From Ampelocalamus luodianensis (Eukaryota > Streptophyta > Magnoliopsida > Poales > Poaceae), in the NCBI GenBank assembly GCA_036346255.1, contig CM070629.1, forward strand, positions 54,806,916-54,870,915: DNA of 64,000 nucleotides, read 5' to 3'. The position numbers were made by a program, and so were the translations under genes. Under the pieces are notes generated by a model that was given only the letters and a program-made list of their open reading frames with translations, ran no database searches and was not told where the DNA came from. Positions 34,928 to 46,875 of the stretch are shown piece after piece (the stretch's first letter is position 1; every line of letters begins with the position of its first letter).

Positions 34928-37900
34928 TTCTACCCCCTAAAGCTGAATTAGGCCAGAATTCAAACCACGTTCTGTGAAAGAGATGATCACAGCTAAAACT
35001 TATTAACATTGCCACGAACTGCGGTGAATAACTCGGATATTGCTCACGCATGCGAGACTCAAATTCCCGGTGGCCTCTCTCTCGGTCTCTGCGACAAAAA
35101 TACCTTGGCGTATTGACGCGTTACGCCTTACTACTTGTCCCAACCTTTCAAGAGTCACTCGGCGGACACGTCTCGAAGGCACGGTCTTACTTGTGGGTCA
35201 AGCTGTTCTAGGAAGCTTTACCCTCCGATTTCTCCAATACTCCTCGACAATGGGTCATACAAAACATTCCGTGCTACGCGGGACTCCAAATCGTCCTAGT
35301 GATCGCTATCTCCCAAATCTCGCAACTTCCGAAACAACCAATGTACCTTGGGCCAATATTCCTTTGGCACCAAACCACAAAACACTGTGCATAACACATA
35401 GAACTCTTGTTCCTTGTATCATTCGATTTCTTCACTTTGACAATGAGCACCTCCTTTAACCGGGAGGCACATGAACTTGTTTTAAAACAAACTATTTTAA
35501 AAAGCAGAACCACTGAAAATAAAGGGTATCACCATAACACGCATTACCAAGTGCTTACTAAAGAGTTAAATCCAAAACCAAAGATTCGTCATGAAACTCT
35601 TCCACTTTCCAAGTAGGCGGTTGCCAATGATTACCACAAAGCCAAAGGCAAAATCACATGTATGCCCAATACAACCATTTCCTTTCTTTGTCTTAACAGA
35701 AAAGAACCACGCATCACTGAAAAAACAACTCCATTTATAATTTGGTATCGGCAGGGACAAGCTCAAATAAAAACTAAGAGAATAATTCATCATTCGAGAA
35801 TACAACCTTTTCTCAAACTTTCTTTAAGAATTTAACTTTCTCTTAAACCATGAGATTCCAAATCATCGCATAACACACTAAATTGTTTCTCTTAATTTGA
35901 CCATCTCAAAGCTATGCTCAAGCATGCAAGATCCACACCTATGTAGAGATACTCTTTCAATTCATAATAACATACTTTGATCAACTTCTCTACTAAAGGA
36001 ATTACTTTGACAAATAATTCCAAACACACCTCAATATATCTTTTCTCCACAATCACGTCACCTTCATCTTTTATGGATAATCAATGTGAAACTCACCACA
36101 TTCACACTCATCTACTTTACCCAAAGTATTCTATCAAAGATCAACACACTATTTAAAATTACGCTACATTCATCCTCCTCTACACATAGTATTGGGTCTC
36201 AAGGTCTGGCATAACATGCAAAGCCCCAAATGTAACCTCCAACTCTTACCTTGAATTTCTAGTATAATTGATAGGAAGTCATCAAATTCGTTTACTAAAA
36301 TTTCACATGACTCAACAATAACCTCGGTTATTAATATCAACATTCCTCACTAAACAAATACCACCTAAAGCGATTCATTTCACCAACCTTAGACCTTCTC
36401 TAACCCATATCAATCAAATTCACTACACGACCACCATATACTCATTCACCATATTTTAACTAATTGATCAAGATTCAAGCGTACTCAATCACTAACATCA
36501 ATAAAAAAATATTCTTGACCACGCTATCTTTAGAGATAATCTAACTCCCATAGGGTTAATCACTTGAGGCCAAGTCATACTTGACAATATCTCAACAATC
36601 CTGCTATCCCATTAATTAACACGACTAATAGATTTCTCTACCTTGCTACTCTCATTAACTTCACCATCAAAACTCTTCTACACAATATTACTAAGTATCC
36701 AATTGCGACAACTGTAATAATTTGCCAGAGTCCATACTTTCGTTAACTCCAACATTCCAACATAGACAAAGGTTATTGGATCATAACTCGCCATAGGTTC
36801 CACTAGTTGTAACACTAATCAATTTTATTTCATCGCCAAAACATTCCAACGAATCCTCTCCAAGTGTTAAAGGTCAAAACCAATCCATTGTCTCCTGTTC
36901 TTCAAATAGCTTGGTTCCCAAAATTTCACCACTATCATATATTTGTCCACCACCAACTTGATGTAAATTACACTTTAGAAGACTCGGCAACACAAGTTGT
37001 TTAATTCCTTTCTCAAAAGGAAGAGACAAACTAACACAAGTTTCAACACACAGAAAACATTGCCCCTCAGAGTGAGCACGAGACCAAGAGAAACAGTCAA
37101 AGGAAAAGACCTCTAAAAACAAAATTACAAGTCTGTGATGAGGGCACATGTCCCACAAGAAGGAACTTTCAACCTCAAGAATCAAAATAAAATACTACTA
37201 TGGAAAACCCAAGAAACTCTTAAGTTGTAACAACGGGAAGGTTGCAAATTACCAAACTTAACTCAACCTTCAATACTTATGGTACATATTTTTCATTAAC
37301 AAAGAAAGCAATTTTCTTTGATTACAACATTACTTGCCAACACAAACCAGAAATGCCCTTTAAAACCAAATCATATTAACCACTTAGGAACCAATCGAAC
37401 CTTTTCAAGCGTCACATTGCTCAATTAATTCCATCTACTACCTAAATCATGAACTCTCAAAGTCCACGAATACAAACTCCAAACATTTCATTTGGTGATA
37501 TTACGAAAGACAATTAACTTACTTTCTCTCTAGAAGAATCATCACCACTCGACGAGTCGAATCTCTTGTGGACAATCTTACTAACATCAAGAATAATCTA
37601 CCCTTAACAAGACTCGTTATCGTTAACTCTTCCTTTTATTAAGCCTCCAAAGGCTTACCAAAGCATTAGATGCCTCTTTATCATCTCATCCTCAATTGAG
37701 GGTATACCAAATTCTTACAACCTCACTACAAAAACCATTGTATTTTAGAAGTACCGACTACACAATTTAAAAAGTTATTCCACGACCCTTCCATCAAAGA
37801 CATACTATTATCCGATAATTCTACCATCACGTAAACATTGTTCATCCATTAAATCCCATCAGTTTATCTCTTAGTGATGCTCAACACCAACCTTTAATAG

Positions 37901-39051
37901 ACAATAATTGCACCTAGCAATTACATATAATCGCTAAGTATCCACCAAAGATTACTCCAAGATTAATATCCACTAAGACAATAATCTAACTCCTTTTGAA
38001 CTTAACCATCCCAAGCAGTTAGATTAATCCATTGAGATCGCTAATAGAATTTACAAAGAAGTTTTCCAAATGTATCACTCTTAATGATCAACTCAATTCA
38101 TCAATGTTCCACACTTTTATTAACTTTATTGATTACAAATTGGTATAGCCATACTCTTAATCACGGCTCATTAAGAACTATTACAAGACACTTTCAAATT
38201 TATCAACTTTCCTTTCAAGGATCTTAGTTATGATCGATCATGCACACACTCTGGACCTAACGTGATAACCCATATCATATCTATTAATTTCTTTGATTAT
38301 AACTTCTCACTTAACCAAGACAAAACATCGCTAAAGGGTTTAACATCTTTTCCCATAAAAAGAACCATTAATCTTCAACACTCAAAATACCCAGAGAGAT
38401 ACATTAGGTCAAAGCCTTCTGTACTAAAGGACTTGCAAAGGAAACATTCATTATCCAAAACTTCAAGCGAATAAATAGGTTAAGTTTTCCAATAAGAAAG
38501 ACAAAGCTCAATACAAAGGTCAATCTTGACAATTAGCAAAGTTCACCAATCGAGAATAACTCAGCGGTTGGGAAAACAATAATTGATTCTGAGGACAAAT
38601 TAAGCCAATGGAAACACACCAATATTTTTCAAAGCAATCCATCAATCACAATGAACTAAGAACCCAAGAGAAACTCATCAATCACAACTGGATAAGAGTT
38701 GACCAAATTCAATTTCAAGGAAGAGAACAACTCTTCTAAATATAAATACTTGCTATCAACGCTTTGTATCACGCTCTCGGTGTGGACACTTCGCTAATCC
38801 TATACCACAAATGGTGGTGTAACTGGTATAGCCGGGACCACAACTACTACCTCCACTCTCAACATGGGTTATCCCACACATATAACCTTACCATTATAAT
38901 ATAGATATATCAAATCGTCTTATAACGAGAATCATCAATACAACTCAATAGAAGCGTAAATGCAATGCAAAACCCAATCCCAACTATCGTGCTTTGTGTG
39001 TCAAGTTTAATGATTCAAAACCACGGACCTACAACCCGCTCGATACCAAGC
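34928..39051 (-). other. Interior of the 32759 element, strongly C-over-G on the plus strand
   Basis: No gene is supported. From about 35500 to 38950 the plus strand is rich in A, C and T and very poor in G: hand counts of the 60-base lines at 36001 and 36121 give 17 C against 2 G and 17 C against 3 G. The transcribed minus strand is therefore G/T-rich and C-poor. The last 600 bases before the 3' LTR have ordinary composition and hold the pol-tail remnant. Confidence 0.7.
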
Positions 39052-41218
39052 TGTAACACCCAACCAGAACATGAGCACGGAATGCTACTAAACAAACCCT
39101 AATAATTCTAATCAAAGCAAACCTAATAAATTTGTGAGAACCTCCCTTGTAAAATTAATTACGGAGGTTCCAACATTCAAATGAATCATAAATTAACCAA
39201 ACTACTATCCGAGAGACATCAAAAGATAATCAAAGATATGCTAAGTATCCAGCAATCCGATGAAGTATAAAGTTCCACTACTCATCATTATTACACTTAA
39301 ACCACTTCAAGAGACAGATTTAATAAAATTTTGAGCATCTCGCCCAAATACTAAAACAATTACGATCGAAGATCATTCAACTTTATTTAGTTTACGTAGC
39401 ATGTGTGTGACTAGCGGTCTACTTCCCCATGCATGTCGTTCTTGGCTCGGTACCTAAAATGACAATAAAAGCAAGAGTGAGTCCACAGACTCAGCAAGTC
39501 TGAAATAGAAGCTATAACATCAGCATCAATATGTAGAAGATCAACAACAAAACATTTCACATGCAAATGCAATGCTCAAGGATCCTTTCTCTTATCTTTA
39601 CTGTGTGCATTACTACGAGTAATGCAAAGTATGCGTCGCCGCATACCCATGCACATGTGCGCATACACGGGACCAATTGCCCAATACTCCGCAAGTATTG
39701 GGGACCTCATGCCCACACTCCACGAGTGTGGGGATCTCAAGCCCGTCACATTCATGACGGGGACCTCAAAGATGTGCATACTTGGTCATCACAAGACCAG
39801 CATCAACATGATATCAAAATGCATATGCACCATCTCTTTTCAACATCAAGCACCAATGGCGGTAACAACATTCATGAATAAAGGCAATAACAACATTCAT
39901 GAATAAAGCATATCAAAGTTTGAACATTCACCACTCGATTATGCACACTTATCAACAGCCACACGACATTAACAAGCATCAAACCCGCATTCATGTCCAA
40001 GCAATCACAAACAAGGATCAAGCGATGCACTTGCCTCAACCGTGCGGGAGCGAAGGGCGCGAAGAGGGCGCTGCCTGGAATCACGCTCCTACGAACATAA
40101 AGATAACCGGACTAAGTCCAACATACTGGACCCAAAGCAAAAATAACAACACAATTGAACTCGCTTAACTCCCAAGCGTTTCCAAACTTCAATTTTTAGC
40201 GATCGTTTTGGCGTCCACTACGGGCAGTTAACTTCTAAAAATCATATCTTTCTGCTCAGGAGTCCAAATAAGTTGTTCTTGGACTCTCTTGAAATCTAAC
40301 TTAAATACCTAAATAAGCGTAGTTGGGAGCCCTTCAATTCGGCCTTATACTGCCTCTACCAAGCCAAACTACAGAACCACAATTATCACGTCGGGTTCTC
40401 TGGACAGTGCACTAAAACCACCATAACTGTTGCTACGAAAGTCCAAATCAAGCGTTCTTTATCTCTCTGAAAAGGTATTGAAATTACCCACATTTTTCGT
40501 TATACTGAGATCCCCTGATTCTCCTTCTAAATAGCAGTTTTATCCAGATTTCTACAGGCTGTCCAAAACTGACAGATTAACAGAGCAGTGATACTAAAAA
40601 CTTCATAACTTCCTGACCGTTAATCGGATTTGCATCATCTTGGCGGCCACTGAAAGCTAATAACATTATCTAAATAACTCTAGGAGATCAAAATCCTAAT
40701 TCTGCTTCTAAACACCTAAACGGACCGCGCAATATTCTGGACAGAATTGAGCGTTGAACAGAATTAATCCGATCCAATCGATCTAATCGCGATCGCATCT
40801 AATGACTTTCAAACATCACATGAAACCCATCGTTACCCTTGATGACGTGCAGGGACGACGACGAACAGGCCTCGAAGAAGGTGATCCTCCTTCTCCTCTC
40901 TTCCTTCTCTTCTCCCTTTCCTTCTCACTTCCTTGGTCGGCAATGGCGAATGAATGATGGAGGCAAGGGCTGCCATGGGGAGGAGGCACCATGGTGGTGC
41001 TACAGTGGCGGCGTGCTGTAGCACGCACGCTTCTGATAGAAAAATTAGGGTTTCCCCTTCTTTTAATAGTGGCTAGCCCTCATGGGCCTCTTGGGCTAAG
41101 GCACGAGGCCCAAGTTATCCCAATTATGCTAAACCCCTCTCTAGCTGCTAATTAAACTATTCTCTATTTGATCCCACTCTTAATTGAATATTCTCTTCGA
41201 ATTAATTTGGAGTATTAC
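39052..41218 (-). repeat. 5' LTR (right copy) of the 32759 element
   Basis: 2167 bp; ends GTATTAC, with the expected final A changed or lost, then TGGTG. Next to the primer-binding site at its left edge. Confidence 0.9.
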
Positions 41219-41220
41219 TG

Positions 41221-42456
41221 GTGTTGGTTAAACAAAGCAGTTTCGCTCAGCGAGTGGTTGGTGGATAGTGGGGATGTGGATTGAACATGTTGTGGGTTTG
41301 TGGTAGTCTGCTTTGAGTAACTTTTCAAGGACTTAATCTTGTGCGCCATTGAGTGGGCCTTAACCGTACAACCACATGTGCGGTATGGGACGGACTGGTG
41401 ATTAATTAGCAATATCTTAATTTCGGTTCTGTCATGTGAAGCGTGGTTACGGGAAACGTATTCTCACGGTGGCGCAAGAGGGGGCCCCTGTCTGGTCGGA
41501 AAGACATTTAGTGTTGAAATCTTAGCGGGCAGAACTGGGTTAAGAAGGAGCTTTGTAAAAGCCTTGTGATGATCACTTAGTCGCACACCTCGGAAGTGTG
41601 TTAAACGGACATTATAAGTTGATCTATCTCTTGTGGGTCTAGCTGTACAACCTCTGCAGAGTGTAAAACTATTCGAATAGCCGTGTCCGCGATTATGGAC
41701 GTGCCTTGGGATTTCACACGGGAGATAGAGTTTCTTCAAAAATGTGTCGGAGTGTGGATGGGAAGTTCACTTGATGAATATAATGTTCGTTTGGTGAATA
41801 GGTCATTCACTTGGTGGTTGGTGTCGATTGGTGAATGGGGAATTCACTTATCTTTGGTTTGGTTGGGAAGTGAATGAGAAGTTCACTGGTTGTTTCAAAG
41901 AAAGTGTTTATTTACTTATTATTGTTTTCAATTACGCATTTCAATCTATTTGTTGTATTTATCGTAAATGCTGTTTTATGCAAAAGAGCCCTACAGCTAA
42001 TCTTTGTTCAAGCCCTGCATGAATATTATTTGCATACATTTCCCCACGGCTTGTTGAGTACATTCAAAGTACTCATGGCTTTGCGCCCTGTGTTGCTTAA
42101 TCTCCACAGAAGGATATCAAGCTGCTCAAGAGTTCTTCGCCCAGGAGGACCATGAAGGTTTTGCGGATTAGGATGCGTTTCTCCACTCGATTGCCTGTGG
42201 GCATGTTGATTGGCCATTTGAAGAGTTTCGTTCCACTGCAAGAGTTTAATTGTTTCTTTAGCCTGCGTATCAAGTTAAGTAGCGTTGACCATAAGGTCCA
42301 GTTATTAATTATTATTTGTTACTTTGAGATCTTTTAGTTAAATTAAATAAATGGATGGTATTTCATCATTTGTTTCCACTGTGTGAGCTAGCTCACGATC
42401 CGGGACTAGTTCGAGAATACACGAGAGGTTCTGAGATGTATTTTCGGATCCCGACA
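41221..42456 (+). repeat. Right LTR of the gag-only Gypsy element, second part
   Basis: Resumes at GTGTTGGTTAAAC exactly where the first part stopped and runs to ATCCCGACA, followed by the duplication TGTAC. It includes a segment of about 90 bp (around 41268-41360) that the left LTR lacks. Confidence 0.9.
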
Positions 42457-42461
42457 TGTAC

Positions 42462-43895
42462 CTTGTCCACCTGGACCTTGGCGTAACCCTGCGTCAACTG
42501 GGCACAGTGATGCACTATCCCTTCCTAGCATGGAAATGTCATCCCCTGCCCAGCCTCAAGAGAAATAGACCCAACCAGCCTCATTTAAAGCGTGCATGGC
42601 GTGGGTTCCTACAAAATGATACACAATTAGCTAAGGCGTTCTACAGGTCTATCTTTGGAGTATTCCAGAGATGTACATTACCTGGATGACGTCGATAGGT
42701 AATTGGACGTCATCATGTTCAGAAAGTGCAACCGTGGATGCGACGCTACTCCGATGTTGAGGGGGACTGGCTCTAAAAATCACGGGGGCGGCTTGCGACT
42801 GGTTGATCAGTTGATTCATTTGCTCCTGCAATGATGTTATCTGTCCTTGAAATTGTGCACTAATCTCCTCTTTTCAACTGTTCCTTGCGCTCGGCCTTGG
42901 ATCTCTTCGAACTCCTATACGCCTTGGAGTCGTGTGGGAATCCATGCATCCAAGGTACGTAAACCCTAAGGCCTCGCGTGCAACCCAGGTGCTCCTTGTT
43001 TTCTAGCGCCGTGGATAGTATACCCTTCTCCCTAACTTCTTCGAAGGAGCCTTTGGAAGATTGAGTACTCAATGTTTGCTGCAAGAGGTCATCATGTTAT
43101 TTTAGACAATACGAAGTTATGGACTTATTAACAACTAGATAGTTCAACATATCTTACCAGGCGTTGGGACACTCCCTCGTCCGTCGAGTTTGTGAAAGAG
43201 ATGGTGCCTGACGATGTGATTGAGGCCCTCGCTCTTAACCAGTTTCGGGCGCGCTCGTTTGTGATCCCGGCAAATGGCGGGGAGACCTCTGACTAGATTG
43301 CCTTATCATCCTCACTCATCCATTGCTGGATTTTTCCCGGGTACCCAGCGGTGCTGAATCTGTGGGGGTGAGTGTTTTGTGTTTGGATAGCCTTGTGCGC
43401 TGCATTTTTAATTCGACCGTCGTCTTGATCCACACAAAAGCGTCCCATGTATCCGACGACACGAAACGATACTTCGTGCGGGCGTTAGACCCTTGTTCAT
43501 GTACTTCGTGATAAGCTTGCTTTTGAAGGTCTTCCACGCTTTTCCCATCACGAGGAATGCCTGTTGTTGCACGAGTCCCTGGACTTCTGCTGGGATCTCG
43601 AACAACGACGTAATTTCAGTCCACAGTTGCTCTTTCTCGTCCTCCGTCAGATACTTCCATTTCTCTGTGGTGATGGGGACCCGTTCCCTTCCAAGTATAC
43701 CGCAGGTGGTCCGAATGCTACCGCTGCTTTCTTGAGAAGCAGAGAGACCCCTGCGGTACTGACGGCTGTGATGGTCATCCGGCCCTTAGGCCCTTTCGAT
43801 ATTCCTTTGCTATCTCTCTTAGGTACCACTTTCCTTGGAGATCCAGACGCATTCGACGATGTCGATGACGGCAGCGAAGACGGTGTGGATGCCAT
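42462..43895 (-). pseudogene. 5' part of the CACTA-encoded protein
   Basis: Minus-strand pieces in several frames: a Ser/Pro-rich N-terminus (43895-43647), MGKAWKTFKSKLITKYMNKG (about 43548-43489), SSDTWDAFVWIKTTVELK (about 43460-43407), then GCTRGLRVYVPWMHGFPHDS with a Lys/Arg-rich tail (43000-42860), and QGYAKVQVDK running to the insertion point. The WxxFxxxKTT signature and the order match the plant En/Spm-associated transposase family often fused to a Ulp1 domain. Frameshifts and stops are present. It joins 25230 once the inserted element is removed. Confidence 0.72.
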
Positions 43896-44559
43896 CTCGC
43901 TTACTTACTATCTATGGAAACTGTTGAGCAAAAGACAAAAGAAATTGTTCTTGATTGAAATTTTTGTCTAAAACTAGGAATGTAAGGCAACTCAACATAG
44001 TTAGCATAAGGTAAGTGACTCAATGGCATCACTGTAAGATTAACAAATCAATAAATCAATGCTTCAGTAATCAATGATATTACTGCAAGATTAACAAATG
44101 AGTACTACGTCAATAAATGATATTACTGCAAGATAAACAAACCAGTACTGCATCAATTAGGATAAAATGCTCAAAAGATAGAACTTCACAACAAAATAAA
44201 TTAGCATAATGCTCAGATTTATGTTGTTGTTTATTGCTCTCAGATGTCGGGTTGCTCAAGATTCTATCACAAATTAAATACGACAATTACTCTGAAATAA
44301 ATTAGGCCTTGAGCTTTACAAAATCTTGCTTTCTCTAATCTAACACTTTAAAACAAATCTTCAGTTGAGAGTTCACTGTCAATATTGCAATTGAACCAAC
44401 TACACAATATTTCAATTGACATGAATATAAACAATGACTGAACAATAATCATAGTGAACCACAACTCTTCAATGAGCTTTAATCCAAACCCACAATATTA
44501 CTAAGCAATATCTCCCAGTACTATAGTCAATTAAATCAGCACAATTTGATACTTCTACT

Positions 44560-44888
44560 AGCACAATCCAAAGCGGTGAGCTCGTACCTTGATGGGAGGC
44601 GTGGACGAAGATCGGGAGTCGAGGTCAGGGCGGTGCGTCGAGGTCAGGGGTCACAGAAGGAGGACACCAGCGTGGGGAGGAGGAGACGCGGGGATGAAGG
44701 CAGTGTAGGGGAGGAGGACGGCGCGGGGATGACGACGGCGTAGGGGAGGAGGACAGGGTGGGGATGACGGCGGCATAGGGGAGGAGGCTTGGGAGGAACA
44801 CGTGAAGTAAGGGCGCTGGGGAGGCGGACGGGCGTGTGAGCTCTAAGGAGTAAGGGTGCAAACCCTAGCGGGACCCTACTTATAAAGG
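44560..44888 (-). promoter_or_regulatory. Promoter and GC-rich leader of the CACTA gene
   Basis: On the minus strand a TATA box (CTTTATAAGTA, 44888-44878) is followed by a GC- and CT-rich leader with CTAGGGTTTGCACCC, running to about 44590, where AAGGTACGAG resembles a splice donor. Position between the subterminal repeats and the coding exons fits the 5' end of the CACTA gene. Confidence 0.5.
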
Positions 44889-45180
44889 GATATCATAGAC
44901 GGTTCTATTAAAGAACCATCTGTAATATTCTATATCACAAACGGTTCTATTCCAGGGCTGTTTGTGATAAGCGAGCACATCACAGACAATTATATTTGAT
45001 AACCGTCTGTGATAAGTATCACATACGGTTCTATTATGGAACCATCTATGATGCTCAGCGCGGGTGGGGGATTCTTCGACACATGCGCGGGAGGCGAAAA
45101 ATTTTGGCGCATTAGGAACCGTGCATGTGCTACATATATCACAGACGGTTTGTTCCATTAAACTGCCTATGATAGTTCCT
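44886..45180. repeat. Second set of CACTA subterminal repeats
   Basis: Contains ATCACAGACGGTT-type motifs and their complements, as at 22902-23360. Its right part, continuing to about 45265, matches the segment at 23341-23450 in the same orientation. It may be the 5' end of one CACTA element abutting the 3' end of another. Confidence 0.65.
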
Positions 45181-45395
45181 TCTATAGCTAAAAAATATTA
45201 TGTTTTTCGGCTAGCCTCAGGAAATGCTAGCCATGCCCTTTGAAAACAAGAAAGTAGATACAATCACAGATGAAATAATTTCTTCATTAGTGAATCAATT
45301 ACAATTGAATAATTTATTAATTACATGTCGAGTTTCTTAATTACAATGGAACATTTTCCAAATTGGTGTTCACCATGTGGGATCATTCGACTTGG

Positions 45396-45967
45396 CTATT
45401 TTGCTTGAAAAAATAGCCTTTCACGATGATCGACACGCGTATAGCTAGCTTCCTCATTTGGTTCTTCCTCGAGCCTGATGTCGTCACCGAAATAAGATAA
45501 CTTGTCAAATTAATTGTACTCTTCATCACCCACGACATTCTCAACTCCGACAATCCTTATTTTTCCATGAAGAACTAAGTAGCGTTTCTTATTTGCCGGG
45601 TCATTTACATAAAAAACTTGAACAACTTGCTTAGCGAGTATGAATGGTTCATCCTTGTATCCGACACATTCGAGGTCCACAGTAGTGACACCGTACTTGT
45701 CGACCTTCACACCATGTGGAAGTTTGACCTAATGGCACCGAAACAGTGGAATCTTAAAAAGTACGTAGTCAAGCTTCTATATCTCCTCTATGAACCCATA
45801 GTAGGAGCTCAACCCAGCAGTATTGAACTGCTCGCGAAACGCATCTATGCGGACACTGTAGTTCTGAATTGTGCTCTTCCTATCCTGAGCTATCGTATAA
45901 AATATGTACCCATTTATGTCGTATCCTTGCCATGCCATGTCACAATTATGTATCCGAGCGTAGAATA
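45396..45967 (-). pseudogene. C-terminal part of a TNP2 transposase (DUF4216)
   Basis: The minus strand reads, in a single frame, NCDMAWQGYDINGYIFYTIA near 45950, YYGFIEEI, KVDKYGVTTVDLECVGYKDE (45710 onward), VVQVFYVNDPANKKRYLVLH and VGVENVV, ending FFQAK at the stop 45396-45398. This is the DUF4216 tail of CACTA TNP2 transposases. Three in-frame stops lie inside (after EEI, after FRCH and after EEYN). The catalytic part of TNP2 is absent; homology ends near 45967. Confidence 0.8.
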
Positions 45968-46032
45968 TTTATTCTATGCCTAGCCAGCCCACCACGCGTG
46001 ACCTAGACCAGGTGTGACGCGCGTGCACACTG

Positions 46033-46875
46033 TAACGTCTCGTTTGTCCTAGAGCTCTTGCTGTTTTCAAAACCTAAAAAGGAACCATTTGTTTTTGTTG
46101 AGAATCCAAAGCTTAACTTGAGATTTTAGAAGAACTTTAAATGACTAAACCAAAACCTCAACTAAGTCCTTTTTGGTTTGTGTTCTTTGTCCTTTTGGAG
46201 TTCTCTGGTGCTCTTTGGCTTTATTTCTTGTCCTTTGTGTGCCTTTTTGTTTAGTTGTTTTCCTTAGGACCTCCTTAGAGTTCTCTGGATCACTTCTGAA
46301 CTTGGATCTCTCCCTCTTCTTTAAGCTAGACTTCCTTTGTTGGTTTGAATCTCTTTAAGATTTAGACCTCCCTCCTGTTTGAATTTATCTTTGGTTCTGA
46401 CATCTTTTCTTTTGGGTCACAACCACCCCGTGGTTCTCTACTCGGGTTTGTGTTTCAAACCCCTTTGTTTTTTCGTAGGGTCAAGCTTGGCTTAGTTTGC
46501 CTTTGTGTTGGATCTCCTTTGTTCTTTAGGACCCCCTCTCTTGGGTCCCAGATTAGCTCGGGTTTGTGCTTCAAGTGCCCTTGAGCTTTGAAATTCAAAT
46601 TCGGGTGTTCCCGTGTTCTTTAGGACCTCTCCGTGTCCTTTAGGACCTCTCCTAGCTTATTTGAACCTCCCTCGCGTCCCTTAGAGCCTTCTGAGGGTCT
46701 AGACCTCCCCTTGTAGATCTTGACCGTTAGGATCCCCCCTTTGGAGATCTTACCCGTCAGGACCTCCCCTTGTAGATCTTGACTGTTAGGACCTCCCCTT
46801 TGGAGATCTTACCCGTCAGGACCTCCCCTTATAGATTTTGACCGTTAGGACCTTTCATTTGGAGATCTTACCCGT
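46033..46875 (+). mobile_element. LTR-like sequence, left part (split by the SIRE element)
   Basis: Begins TGTAACGTCTCG and continues, after the inserted element, at 62158-63301, where a plus-strand TATA box (CTATAAATAGAAAGG, about 63240) lies. The sequence has a TTTGG/CTTTAGGACC-rich stretch and then a minisatellite. The start and TATA box suggest a Gypsy-type LTR. No partner LTR is in the window, so this is tentative. Confidence 0.4.
46699..46875 (+). repeat. Minisatellite, left block
   Basis: Two alternating half-units of about 29-30 bp, GACCTCCCCTTGTAGATCTT-GACCGTTAG and GACCTCCCCTTTGGAGATCT-TACCCGTCAG, repeat about six times. The last copy ends in CCCGT, the target duplication of the SIRE-type element. 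Confidence 0.9.

Larger units (their letters stand above)
32759..41218 (-). mobile_element. Mostly non-coding Gypsy-type LTR element (LARD-like)
   Basis: LTRs 32759-34927 (2169 bp) and 39052-41218 (2167 bp) begin TGTAACACC and end GTATTAC(A). On the minus strand the primer-binding site TTGGTATCGAGC (39049-39038) adjoins the right copy, and a polypurine tract (AGCTTTAGGGGGTAGAA) adjoins the left one, so the element is transcribed leftwards. The flanks GGGTG and TGGTG form an imperfect target duplication inside the right LTR of the 25231 element. The 4.1-kb interior has no long open frame. Only near its 3' end (about 35077-35033) does a pol-tail-like EFESRMREQYP appear on the minus strand, after a one-base frame break. 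This resembles large retrotransposon derivatives that depend on another element. Confidence 0.88.
25231..42456 (+). mobile_element. Gag-only Gypsy LTR retrotransposon (non-autonomous)
   Basis: LTRs 25231-28557 and 30560-42456 (the latter split by another element) begin TGTAACATCCCAAAAATTTGG (given split) and end CCCGAC(A/G). Perfect 5-bp duplications TGTAC flank it (25226-25230 and 42457-42461). The primer-binding site TGGTATCGAGCC (28562-28573) fits initiator tRNA-Met with one missing base. The polypurine tract TTTCAAGGGGGGTAGG precedes the right LTR. The internal region is only 2.0 kb and holds a broken gag; protease, RT, RNase H and integrase are absent. This design resembles non-autonomous partners of RIRE3/RIRE8-type rice Gypsy elements; that identity is inferred. 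It disrupts a CACTA coding exon. Confidence 0.9.
22902..45180 (-). mobile_element. CACTA (En/Spm) transposon, interrupted by nested retroelements
   Basis: The left terminus reads CACTACTACAGAAAAGG at 22902, a CACTA end, followed by subterminal repeats of ATCACAGACGGTT in both orientations. A minus-strand gene for an En/Spm-associated protein with a Ulp1-like end runs from about 43895 to 23530. Subterminal repeats recur at 44886-45180 next to a promoter and leader. The matching right terminal repeat was not found, so the right limit is approximate. The 25231-42456 Gypsy element, with TGTAC duplications, lies inside a coding exon. Confidence 0.75.
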
